Below are positions 45,931 to 52,480 of a stretch of 64,000 nucleotides of DNA, in pieces. The first letter of the stretch is position 1; every line of letters starts with the position of its first letter. Source of the stretch: Iodobacter sp025352645 (GTDB lineage Bacteria; Pseudomonadota; Gammaproteobacteria; Burkholderiales; Chitinibacteraceae); assembly GCF_033446605.1 (NCBI RefSeq), contig NZ_JAWQUO010000023.1, forward strand, positions 1 through 64,000, given 5' to 3'. The notes beneath the pieces are model-generated. The model was not told the origin of the DNA. It was given only the letters and a program-made list of their open reading frames with translations, and did not search any database. The translations under genes were made by a program, and so were the position numbers.

Positions 45931-46575
45931 ATGATGATCATCGGCCCAAACCCAGAGAGTCCTCATCCTAAGGAGGGCTTTTCTCAGGTCTGCTTTATTA
46001 AAAACACGGTAACCAATCCCAATATCATAATTGGGGACTATAGCTATTACGATGACCCAGAGGATTCAGAAAATTTTGAGCGCAATGTGCTCTATCACTA
46101 TCCCTTTATTGGCGATAAATTAATCATTGGTAAATTCTGTGCCTTAGCAAAGGGCATAAAATTTATAATGAACGGTGCCAATCACAAACTTTCTGGCATC
46201 TCTACCTACCCCTTTCAAATCTTTGGCAATGGCTGGGAAAAGAACGCCCCTCCACTTACTGATTTTCCATATAAAGGTGATACCATTATTGGTAATGATG
46301 TATGGATAGGCTTTGATGCATTGATTATGCCTGGGGTTAAAATTGGCAACGGGGCAGTGATTTCTGCTCGCTCTGTTGTTACCCGTAATATTCCGGCCTA
46401 CACCGTTGTTGGTGGTAACCCAGCTAAGCTTATTAAGCATCGCTTTACCCTAGATCAAGTGGCCAGATTAGAAGAAATAGCTTGGTGGGATTGGCCGGTG
46501 GAAATCATAAGCCAGCATTTGGCCGAGATTATGGCGGGGGATATTGAAGCTTTGGCTGTGGTGGAGCGTGCTTAA
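45931..46575 (+). CDS. xenobiotic (Vat/CatB-like) hexapeptide acetyltransferase
   Basis: A 214-aa left-handed beta-helix acyltransferase using acetyl-CoA. Hexapeptide repeats are clear (IIGNDVWIGFDALIMPGVKIGNGAVISARSVV region), the catalytic histidine is in MNGANHKLSGIS, and the C-terminus VVGGNPAKLIKHRF is typical. Relatives acetylate streptogramin A or chloramphenicol, but many chromosomal ones have unknown natural substrates; resistance should not be assumed. Either ATG 45931 or 45934 may be used. GAAGGAG precedes it. Confidence 0.85.
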   Translation: MMIIGPNPESPHPKEGFSQVCFIKNTVTNPNIIIGDYSYYDDPEDSENFERNVLYHYPFIGDKLIIGKFCALAKGIKFIMNGANHKLSGISTYPFQIFGNGWEKNAPPLTDFPYKGDTIIGNDVWIGFDALIMPGVKIGNGAVISARSVVTRNIPAYTVVGGNPAKLIKHRFTLDQVARLEEIAWWDWPVEIISQHLAEIMAGDIEALAVVERA

Positions 46576-46622
46576 TTTGAAGTTGAATTAGATTAAGTTG
46601 TTTAGCGGCAAAGCGCAAAAAC

Positions 46623-46655
46623 AAAAAACCCGCTAATCCGTGAGGATGCGGGTTT
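46623..46655 (-). terminator. terminator after tRNA-Leu
   Basis: AAACCCGC and GCGGGTTT with an inner ATCC-GTGA-GGAT extension. On the minus strand it ends GCGGGTTTTTTG, 13 bases past the tRNA. Confidence 0.9.
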
Positions 46656-46667
46656 AATATTTTGCTG

Positions 46668-46751
46668 TGGTGCCCGGGATCGGACTTGAACCGATACGCC
46701 ATAAGCGAGGGATTTTAAGTCCCTTGTGTCTACCAATTTCACCACCCGGGC
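46668..46751 (-). tRNA. tRNA-Leu (anticodon TAA)
   Basis: The 84-base cloverleaf folds on the minus strand. The acceptor stem GCCCGGG pairs with CCCGGGC, and CCA is encoded. The anticodon stem GGGA/TCCC has loop CTTAAAA, giving anticodon TAA. A long variable arm and the TTCAAGTC T-loop are as expected for leucine. Confidence 0.97.
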
Positions 46752-46930
46752 CACAAACACTTGCTGCTCTGTTTGCAGAACAGGTGCGCATTATAACTAG
46801 CCTAAGATATTTTGCAAGCCCTTTTATCCATAAAAATAGCGGGTCTTGCTAATGAAATACGCTGTTTTTCTTCTAGTATATTGAATTAATTAGCTTATTT
46901 TTTTAGGGTGTTGGGTGATAAATCTTAACT

Positions 46931-47068
46931 CTACTCATATCGGCTACAAATTTCTTTGAGGGTTTTTAATTGGCTTTGGGTTTCGATCGATGCACTATTT
47001 TGAAAATAAGCCTCACCCCAATACTTATACGCACTTAAATACCGCGGATTAAGCTGGAGTGCCGCTGG
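46931..47068 (-). pseudogene. C-terminal remnant of a TPR protein
   Basis: Reading leftward from 47068, 45 codons are open and end in TAG: PAALQLNPRYLSAYKYWGEA, then YFQNSA and QLKTLKEIC. The first part is a textbook tetratricopeptide helix pair ending. An in-frame TAG directly precedes it at 47069-47071, there is no start codon, and no matching coding sequence lies upstream. It is best read as the decayed end of a TPR-containing gene within the 486-base gap 46752-47237. No other feature is visible there. Confidence 0.6.
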
Positions 47069-47237
47069 CTAATAGTGGGGGGCATCTTAGAGGCGCTTTG
47101 ATTTTCTTGTTGCACTAACTACCAAGCGTGTAATGATTGGTTTTGTTGTTGCCTTTGAGCTTAAGTAATCCATTCGGCTCATTGATCGGATTAGGTGCAT
47201 TTATTGCTATGTTTTAGCTGGCCCTAGCAAAATGTTA

Positions 47238-47579
47238 TTAATCGTCACGAGTCAGTACTTCTAATAGCTCAATTTCAAAGACAAGATTGGAGTTTGGCTT
47301 AATATGCTCGCCGATTTGTCTTTCGCCGTAGGCGAGGTGGGCGGGGACTAAAAGTTTGCGTTTTCCGCCTACTTTCATTCCCATTAATCCCTGATCCCAG
47401 CCTTTAATGACGCGGCCTGTGCCGATGACGCACTGAAATGGCGAGCCCCTATCATAAGAGGAATCAAATTTTGTGCCATCTTCAAGGAATCCATTGTATT
47501 GGGTGGTGATCAAAGCGCCTTTAACGGCTGCCTTGCCATTGCCTAGTTGGATATCAATGATTTCCAATTCTATTGTCAT
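47238..47579 (-). CDS. FKBP-type peptidyl-prolyl isomerase
   Basis: A 113-aa single-domain FKBP that catalyses cis-trans isomerisation of proline bonds. It has the core residues of the active site: TQYNGFLEDGTKFDSSYDRG, the VIKGWDQGLMGMKVGGKR segment and LAYGERQIGEHIKPNSNLVFEIELL. There is no signal peptide, so it is cytosolic. Monocistronic. Comparable to the short Neisseria FKBP. Confidence 0.94.
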   Translation of the reverse strand: MTIELEIIDIQLGNGKAAVKGALITTQYNGFLEDGTKFDSSYDRGSPFQCVIGTGRVIKGWDQGLMGMKVGGKRKLLVPAHLAYGERQIGEHIKPNSNLVFEIELLEVLTRDD

Positions 47580-47685
47580 TTATTTTGCTCGTTTATTTTA
47601 ATTATGGACTACTGCCTAGAAACCCTATCATATAGGATTAGGATTAATTTACCCAAGTGTTGTGCAGACCCACATATCTTTAGTC

Positions 47686-47817
47686 CTGATTATGCCTCTT
47701 GCTTAATGGACTCTGTGTAGATGGATTTCTTGGGTGTTGGGCTTGGTTTTTGAATGCGTAGGGCGGGTGAAACTCGCGAGCAATGCTGAAGAAATACGCG
47801 GGTTTCACCCGCCATAC
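47686..47817. repeat. composite dispersed repeat, full copy
   Basis: Two modules: 47686-47751 is the inverted counterpart of 124-192 and 23239-23307, and 47759-47817 is a hairpin module (AGGGCGGGTGAAACTCGCG ... CGCGGGTTTCACCCGCC). The same pair in the opposite orientation is 23184-23307. It fills much of the 359-base gap 47580-47938, which has no gene. Confidence 0.85.
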
Positions 47818-47938
47818 TATATTTATAATGAGATTGAGCAAGAGGCTAATCAGGTCATTAGTAAGGTGTAAGCGCCTTAGGTATTAGGCCTTTGTCATCG
47901 TTTTTTTGAGTAAGTGATATAACTAGGAGAGGGTTGAT

Positions 47939-48184
47939 ATGAAATGGAGTTTAAATAAGCTATTGCTTAGCGCATTGTTGCTATCTTTGAGCGCAATGGA
48001 ATCATTTGCGGCTTTGCCGCCTAAATATCTAGCAGTGAAGGAGTTTAAAAAGTGTCTGGGAAGTAAACAAATAGAGACGTACAGTGCGTGGTGCATGCCC
48101 GCTAAAAAAACAGCAATTTGCTCGAAAGAATCTTGGTCACAATTAAAAGCATTGAGGGGTAAAGATAAACTGCCAAGTTGTTAA
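47939..48184 (+). CDS. small secreted cysteine-containing protein (81 aa)
   Basis: The first about 24 residues form a clear Sec signal peptide (MKWSLNKLLLSALLLSLSAM, cleavage near SFA-A). The mature part of about 57 residues is basic and has four cysteines (Cys39, Cys52, Cys61 and Cys81), which could form two disulfide bonds in the periplasm. AGGAGAGGG lies upstream of the ATG. I do not recognise a family. It is the last chromosomal gene before the prophage junction. Confidence 0.7.
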   Translation: MKWSLNKLLLSALLLSLSAMESFAALPPKYLAVKEFKKCLGSKQIETYSAWCMPAKKTAICSKESWSQLKALRGKDKLPSC

Positions 48185-48287
48185 GGTGGGATTTGAATGG
48201 GGTCATACGGCTTGGTGCGCGTCTGGAGCTTGCTCATCCATTCTGGCTTTCAGAAAAAGCGTGTTTTTTTTAGGAACGCCAGGCAAA

Positions 48288-48315
48288 GAAAAAGCCCTGA
48301 ATAATCAGGGCTTTA
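48288..48315 (-). terminator. terminator downstream of the tRNA-Cys remnant
   Basis: AAAGCCCTGA and TCAGGGCTTT with ATAA loop. On the minus strand T5 follows. It is the original terminator of the tRNA-Cys gene, left on the chromosome side of the junction. Confidence 0.85.
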
Positions 48316-48328
48316 ACGGTCTTGCTTA

Positions 48329-48376
48329 TGGAGGCGGAGGCCGGAATCGAACCGGCGTAGACGGCTTTGCAAGCCG
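48329..48376 (-). other. prophage attachment site: 3' half of tRNA-Cys
   Basis: On the minus strand this 48-base stretch is the 3' part of a tRNA: anticodon arm ACGGC-TTGCAAA-GCCGT (anticodon GCA, cysteine), T-arm GCCGG-TTCGATT-CCGGC, acceptor end and CCA. The D-arm and 5' acceptor strand are missing; AT-rich phage-side sequence follows at 48377. This is the expected mark left when an integrase uses the 3' end of a tRNA gene. The intact tRNA-Cys should stand at the other end of the element, to the right of the window. Confidence 0.85.
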
Positions 48377-48462
48377 AATCATTTATATATAAATCAATAA
48401 GTTGTAATGATTGCTATCTTAAATGCTAACCTTACGGATTTTTTAGTTTTCTATTTGTAATT

Positions 48463-48486
48463 AAAAAGCCCCGCTTAGCAGGGCTT
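48463..48486 (-). terminator. terminator of the leftward phage operon
   Basis: On the minus strand AAGCCC-loop-GGGGCTTTTTAATT, 22 bases beyond the stop of the last leftward gene. Confidence 0.8.
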
Positions 48487-48507
48487 GGAAGTTGTTTCAA
48501 CAATCAA

Positions 48508-48780
48508 TCATTTCTTTACAGTTAGCCGCATGTCCTCTTCATTTTCGGACTCCAGCTCTGAGTCAGCGATAACTTTGCATGCAATAGCTTGTTCACGGAT
48601 TAGTACTGGATTAACTAGGTTATTGGCTTTGAATTTTTCATTGTATTCTGCCAGTTTTTTTTCTGCGATTTCCAGCCATTTTTCGCCATGCTCATTAAAT
48701 AATGCACTGGCCCAATGGATGACAATGGCCTGCTCATATTCAGCCTTTTTTGCCTTATCTTCGTAAATACCTGCTGCAAT
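48508..48780 (-). CDS. small phage protein with no standard start codon (about 90 aa)
   Basis: The frame is open for about 97 codons after the methyltransferase stop and encodes a charged helical protein (LIAAGIYEDKAKKAEYEQAI, later WLEIAEKKLAEYNEKF and the acidic ELESENEEDM). No ATG, GTG or TTG occurs in the first 80 codons. A strong AAGGAG (48795-48790) is placed nine bases before an ATT and six before a TTA. I propose initiation at ATT 48780, as in infC, possibly helped by coupling to the gene ahead. The antisense plus-strand frame is Ser/Phe-rich and looks like a shadow. Function unknown. Confidence 0.55.
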   Translation of the reverse strand: MAAGIYEDKAKKAEYEQAIVIHWASALFNEHGEKWLEIAEKKLAEYNEKFKANNLVNPVLIREQAIACKVIADSELESENEEDMRLTVKK

Positions 48781-48798
48781 TAAGGATTGCTCCTTGGG

Positions 48799-50499
48799 TT
48801 ATGCAGCCAGCAGCTGCCGTTTTTCTTTCGGCTGCCAGATGGCCAGCTCTGGCAGATTGGCTTTAACAAGCGCAGCGGCCAGCGGTGGGCAGACTGAATT
48901 GCCGGCCATGCGCACTTGGGCTTTCTTTGTGAGTGGCTTGCCGTTGATGACGGGTGCAAAGTTGTACGTTGCCGGGAAGCCTTGTGCGCGGTATAGCTCG
49001 CTTGGCTCAAGCATTCGCATGCCGATATCTGCAATCGCATACGTTTGCCCACTAACCGTCACCAGGCCCATTCGATCTGTACACGGAATTGTGTGCATTG
49101 GGTCAGTGAGGGGTACGCCGTCTTTTTCATTGCCGTAATACTTGACTAGAAACGCCCGTACTTCGGCGTGGTGAGTGCCTTGAGCGCTAATGGTGTGGAT
49201 TGGCTCATCAGTTGCGCTGCCAATGTTTGTGCCGCGCATCTTGATTAGATTACTGGTTACGACTGCATGACGATTTTCAGTGGTTTGAGTCGCAATTGGA
49301 GCGTCAATGCTAGAGCCACGAAAATCACCCACTTTTTTCTCGCCGTAGTACGTGATTAGATTTGCGCTTAAAAGTGCGTGATGATCTGTCGTCGTCACTG
49401 TATGTAGTGGATCCGCTAAATCAACGCCATCGCCGGTGTAGTTGCCGCCGTAGTGCTTAATAAGTGTGGCCGCAGCTAGGGCGAAATGACCGCCTTTCAC
49501 TTCTGCGCATTGTGTGCGTAACGGCTCATTTGCCGACCATGCACGAGGGCTAGAGGCATTTGCGCATTCAGTAATGACTGGGCTAACTATTCCATAGCCG
49601 CCGCTGGATGTGACGGTGGGGAGTGGTTGATTAATATCGCGCACGCCTGTTCCCCAGCGCTGTGCTTTACCTGGTTTACCTTCGCCGTGGGCAAGCGTCA
49701 CGATGTATGGGTTTGCGGCCTCAATAACATAGCGTTTAATGCCTCGTGCAATTCTGCGCAGCGTGGCTTCTGCTAGCGGCTTTTTGCGTGTAAAAATGGA
49801 TGGGCATGCATATGACCAATCTATGCAGTCTGCGGCGGTTAGCCACGGTTTTAGAATCCCTGCTTTAACGCCTGGACTATCCGGCGCTGCGTGTGTTGGC
49901 GCTGGCCAGACAATCGGTTGACCATCACATCGGGCAATCAGGAATAAACGCTTGCGGATGGTTGGTGCGCCGTAATCGCAGGCACGCAGTTCGCGGTGTT
50001 CTACATGGTAGCCGTGGTGTTTGAGCGCATTCACAAAGCTATTGAATGTCCTGCCTTTATTTTTTGGGCAGGGGGTGCCGTCTTCGAGAAGCGGACCCCA
50101 GGTTTTAAACTCTTCGACGTTCTCCAGCATGATGACGCGAGGCTTTACTTGAGCTGCCCAGCGCAAAGCGACCCACGCCAATCCTCTGATCTTTTTCTCA
50201 CGCGGTGCGCCGCCCTTGGCTTTGCTGAAATGCTTACAGTCTGGGCTAAACCACGCCAGTCCAACGGGTCGGCCTTGGGTGACTTCAAGTGGTTTTACGT
50301 CCCACACGCTTTCGCAATAATGCTTAGTTTGTGGGTGATTAATGCTGTGCATCGCCAGCGCTTCTGGGTCGTGATTGATTGCGATATCGACGCAGCGACC
50401 TAGCCCATCCTCAATCCCCGTTGATGCCCCCCCTCCACCTGAAAAATTATCGACAATCAGCTCATGGTGCAGATCCATAATGAATTGGTCGCGGATCAT
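48799..50499 (-). CDS. phage DNA (cytosine-5) methyltransferase with repeated recognition region
   Basis: Methylates cytosine C5, probably to protect phage DNA from restriction. The 566-aa protein has motif I DNFSGGGGAS (17-26), motif IV SPDC (85-88, catalytic Cys88), motif VI ENV (126-128), motif VIII-like IRKRLFLIA and the C-terminal GNSVCPPLAAAL (533-544). Between about 264 and 480 it contains roughly six related units of 33-42 residues, seen in DPLHTVTTTDHHALL, DAPIATQTTENRHAVV, DEPIHTISAQGTHHAEV and DPMHTIPCTDRMGLV. AAAGG lies seven bases before ATG 50499, better than the ATG at 50517. Target sequence unknown. Confidence 0.93.
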   Translation of the reverse strand: MIRDQFIMDLHHELIVDNFSGGGGASTGIEDGLGRCVDIAINHDPEALAMHSINHPQTKHYCESVWDVKPLEVTQGRPVGLAWFSPDCKHFSKAKGGAPREKKIRGLAWVALRWAAQVKPRVIMLENVEEFKTWGPLLEDGTPCPKNKGRTFNSFVNALKHHGYHVEHRELRACDYGAPTIRKRLFLIARCDGQPIVWPAPTHAAPDSPGVKAGILKPWLTAADCIDWSYACPSIFTRKKPLAEATLRRIARGIKRYVIEAANPYIVTLAHGEGKPGKAQRWGTGVRDINQPLPTVTSSGGYGIVSPVITECANASSPRAWSANEPLRTQCAEVKGGHFALAAATLIKHYGGNYTGDGVDLADPLHTVTTTDHHALLSANLITYYGEKKVGDFRGSSIDAPIATQTTENRHAVVTSNLIKMRGTNIGSATDEPIHTISAQGTHHAEVRAFLVKYYGNEKDGVPLTDPMHTIPCTDRMGLVTVSGQTYAIADIGMRMLEPSELYRAQGFPATYNFAPVINGKPLTKKAQVRMAGNSVCPPLAAALVKANLPELAIWQPKEKRQLLAA

Positions 50500-50529
50500 A
50501 GAGAAACCTTTACGCATGAATGAAGAGGT

Positions 50530-50883
50530 TTAGTCATTTGGATACAGCCTCCTGTTTTCTTCTTCCCTCTCGCGTTCCCATTTGGAGCGCAATTCTGCTC
50601 TTGCCTCACTCATGGCTATTGCTAGGTCAATAAATTGCGGGAATTCATCTGCTACCCAGCGGCCCGCAACGCGCAGGGCTTCGGTTTCGCCTACCCTTGC
50701 GTATTCCTGCACGATGTTTAAAACAACGCGGGTATAGCGTTCATCCAGCGGGGCGAGAATTTCGCCCATGGAAAAAGCGTTGTTAGGGTTGTATAAGGAC
50801 AAAATGCACTTTGCCAGTGCGGTCTGGCCGGATGTGCCCCAGTGCTGTTTTACTAATTCCAATGCTTCAAGATATGGATTCAT
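50530..50883 (-). CDS. unknown protein, third gene of the traKL-like module (117 aa)
   Basis: From the ATG at 50883 (overlapping the traL stop region) the protein begins MNPYLEALELVKQHWGTSG and is mostly helical, with a highly charged C-terminus (SKWEREREEENRRLYPND). There is no signal peptide, membrane segment or recognised domain. Its place after traL parallels traM in RP4 or stbC in R388, but I see no sequence resemblance to TraM. A ten-residue longer reading to 50913 is possible. Confidence 0.75.
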   Translation of the reverse strand: MNPYLEALELVKQHWGTSGQTALAKCILSLYNPNNAFSMGEILAPLDERYTRVVLNIVQEYARVGETEALRVAGRWVADEFPQFIDLAIAMSEARAELRSKWEREREEENRRLYPND

Positions 50884-50884
50884 T

Positions 50885-51601
50885 TCATAACCCCGCTGCT
50901 TCAAGCTGCTCAAAAATATCCCTGCGCACGGTTGCTAGTCGCTGCAAAGGCATTGCCGTAAATAGCCCACTGTTAGCTAAATCGTTAAAGATCAGTTTAT
51001 TGCTGACCATTAATTCAATATCTTTGCCAAAAGTAGATTTATTCCGCTGCTTGATATTGATAATTCCTTTAATTCTATTTTTGTTTTCTGCGTAGATTTG
51101 GGTATCGATAAAGCGCTTGCCATTTTTGCTGACTTCGCCAAAGTATTCGTTTTCCCATACTACAATTTGCGCGGGTTGGTTTCTGAGCAATGCCACCAGC
51201 CCATTCATGGTGTCGTCCATTGCTTGGCCGCCGGTTAATACTGTGTGGATATAAACCGTTTTCCCCATTTCTTTGAGCATGTCTATTACGCCGTTTTCTG
51301 CTAAATAGGCGGAAAGGGGGATGAATGTGGATGCGCCGTTATCAATCACTGCTACGCCATCATGCTCAATAAGCTGTTCAATCAGGCTATCAAATACCCG
51401 TGAATCAATTTCAGAGTCCCTATTTAATACATTGACCCGCTGCACCGGAATTGATTTGTAGCGACTGAAAGTATCATTAACCGGATCAGTATCTGCGCAG
51501 AATAAATGGTCGATAGTTTCTTTTAGATATTGTGCGAGTAATACGGCAATAAAACTTTTGCCAACGCCGCCTTTGCCTTGTAATACAAAATGAATGCTCA
51601 T
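50885..51601 (-). CDS. traL: TraL-like ParA-family ATPase
   Basis: A 238-aa MinD/ParA-class nucleotide-binding protein resembling TraL of IncP plasmid RP4 along its length. It has Walker A KGGVGKS (10-16), FCADTDPVNDTF (34-45), VIDNGASTFIPLSAYL, VLTGGQAMDDT and the end LFEQLEAAG-like FEQLEAAGL. ParA relatives move DNA or mark cell positions. The chosen start has GGGAG eight bases upstream at the end of traK; a longer reading to 51856 lies inside traK and is rejected. It follows traK by four bases. Confidence 0.88.
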   Translation of the reverse strand: MSIHFVLQGKGGVGKSFIAVLLAQYLKETIDHLFCADTDPVNDTFSRYKSIPVQRVNVLNRDSEIDSRVFDSLIEQLIEHDGVAVIDNGASTFIPLSAYLAENGVIDMLKEMGKTVYIHTVLTGGQAMDDTMNGLVALLRNQPAQIVVWENEYFGEVSKNGKRFIDTQIYAENKNRIKGIINIKQRNKSTFGKDIELMVSNKLIFNDLANSGLFTAMPLQRLATVRRDIFEQLEAAGL

Positions 51602-51605
51602 TGCT

Positions 51606-51932
51606 TTACTCCCATAAATTGTCGGATGGTGTTTTGTCGAATTCAAATGCCGGGTTGCTAATTGCTGCGGGTAATGCTTGGGCCTTAATTGTCTTGGCCT
51701 GGGCTGTGGCCGTGGGCGCATGGGGGTTCCTCTTTTGCTGCTTTCTGATTCTAAAAAGGGTGGTTTGGTAAACCTCAAAACTAAGGCCAAAGCCGCGCTG
51801 GTTAAGTACAGCCAGTATTTGTAAATGGGTATAGCCAGCAGCGAGAGCAGCATCAATTTCTGGCAGAGCCGCTCTAAGCATTGCGGCTTTGCTGGGCGGT
51901 TTACTGGATAAATCCGTAAGTAAATCAGCCAT
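51606..51932 (-). CDS. traK: TraK-like DNA-binding protein
   Basis: A 108-aa protein resembling RP4 TraK, which binds the curved oriT region. The segment EIDAALAAGYTHLQILAVLN, then FEVYQTTLFRIRKQ, matches TraK's DVEAALASGY / FSYETFRSHARRH region and looks like a helix-turn-helix. The proline/alanine-rich linker and FEFDKTPSDNLWE end also match TraK's FTFNPTPDKKDLL in style. It is directly behind six 11-bp repeats that reach to three bases before the ATG, with no standard ribosome site between, so self-regulation is likely. Confidence 0.8.
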   Translation of the reverse strand: MADLLTDLSSKPPSKAAMLRAALPEIDAALAAGYTHLQILAVLNQRGFGLSFEVYQTTLFRIRKQQKRNPHAPTATAQAKTIKAQALPAAISNPAFEFDKTPSDNLWE

Positions 51933-51934
51933 AG

Positions 51935-52000
51935 TGTTTATAAGTTGTTTAGAAACTGTTTAGATTTTGTTTAGAGAATGTTTAGAAAGTGTTTAGATTT
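51935..52000. repeat. six tandem 11-bp direct repeats (iterons), core TGTTTAGA
   Basis: Units begin at 51935, 51946, 51957, 51968, 51979 and 51990, each exactly 11 bases. Units 2-6 all start with TGTTTAGA and then have three variable bases; unit 1 is a weaker TGTTTATA. The phase is close to one DNA turn, so bound proteins would line up on one face. The array fills the space between the 62-aa gene (stop at 52001) and the traK start. It could be an operator/partition site or part of an origin of transfer. Confidence 0.95.
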
Positions 52001-52189
52001 TTACGCCCTGCATTCCCACACTTCGCGGGTCATTTGCTGCAGCTCTTTGCGCTGTTGCCATTCAATGCGCTTTTTGCTGATGGCGGTATCCTGTGCAATT
52101 TGGTTTGGAGTAGCTTTAGATTTGCCCAGAAATAGAATATTCATCTCTTGGGTAAAGGTGCGTGCTTCACGGCTAGTTAGTGTTTGCAT
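52001..52189 (-). CDS. small phage protein (62 aa), possible HTH
   Basis: MQTLTSREARTFTQEMNILF and then a segment NQIAQDTAISKKRIEWQQRK that could form a helix-turn-helix. AAGAG lies eight bases before the ATG. Nine bases separate it from the upstream excisionase-like gene and its stop directly abuts the iteron array. The whole protein is basic. No family recognised. Confidence 0.65.
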   Translation of the reverse strand: MQTLTSREARTFTQEMNILFLGKSKATPNQIAQDTAISKKRIEWQQRKELQQMTREVWECRA

Positions 52190-52198
52190 GGCGGGCTC

Positions 52199-52480
52199 TT
52201 AAGCGTAAGCGGATAAATCAGGGCGGGGTTTGTTTTTTCGCCCCACTGGGTTTTGTATTACAGGCATCGCCAGCGCTTCACGCTCGGCCTTTTTTTTGCG
52301 GCGGGCGGCAGTTTGTTTTGCAGCCACACTGCGCACATAGCTGACTAAATCATCCTCAAGAAACACGTAAGCTCTGCCGATCTTTGCGGCGATTAATTCA
52401 CCGCTGGCGGCCAGCTCGCTGAGCGTGGTGGGGTGGATATTTAAGAACGCGGCGGCGGTGGCGATGTCATAGCTTTTCAT
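52199..52480 (-). CDS. excisionase-like MerR-type HTH DNA-binding protein
   Basis: A 93-aa protein with an HTH_17 excisionase-type winged helix: YDIATAAAFLNIHPTTLSEL, then GRAYVFLEDDLVSYV. A basic tail (ARRKKKAERE) follows. It could be the phage Xis or another architectural protein. The start overlaps the upstream stop by four bases (ATGA). Its distance of 3.8 kb from the attachment site is large for a classical xis, and no integrase is next to it. Confidence 0.8.
   Translation of the reverse strand: MKSYDIATAAAFLNIHPTTLSELAASGELIAAKIGRAYVFLEDDLVSYVRSVAAKQTAARRKKKAEREALAMPVIQNPVGRKNKPRPDLSAYA

Noticed and set aside
48485..48766. 93-codon plus-strand frame at the prophage left end
   Set aside because: Ser/Phe-rich product without a domain; the minus-strand frame here has a better ribosome site and protein-like composition.
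51935..52000. CRISPR array
   Set aside because: Units are 11 bases and fully tandem without spacers, and no cas gene is near.
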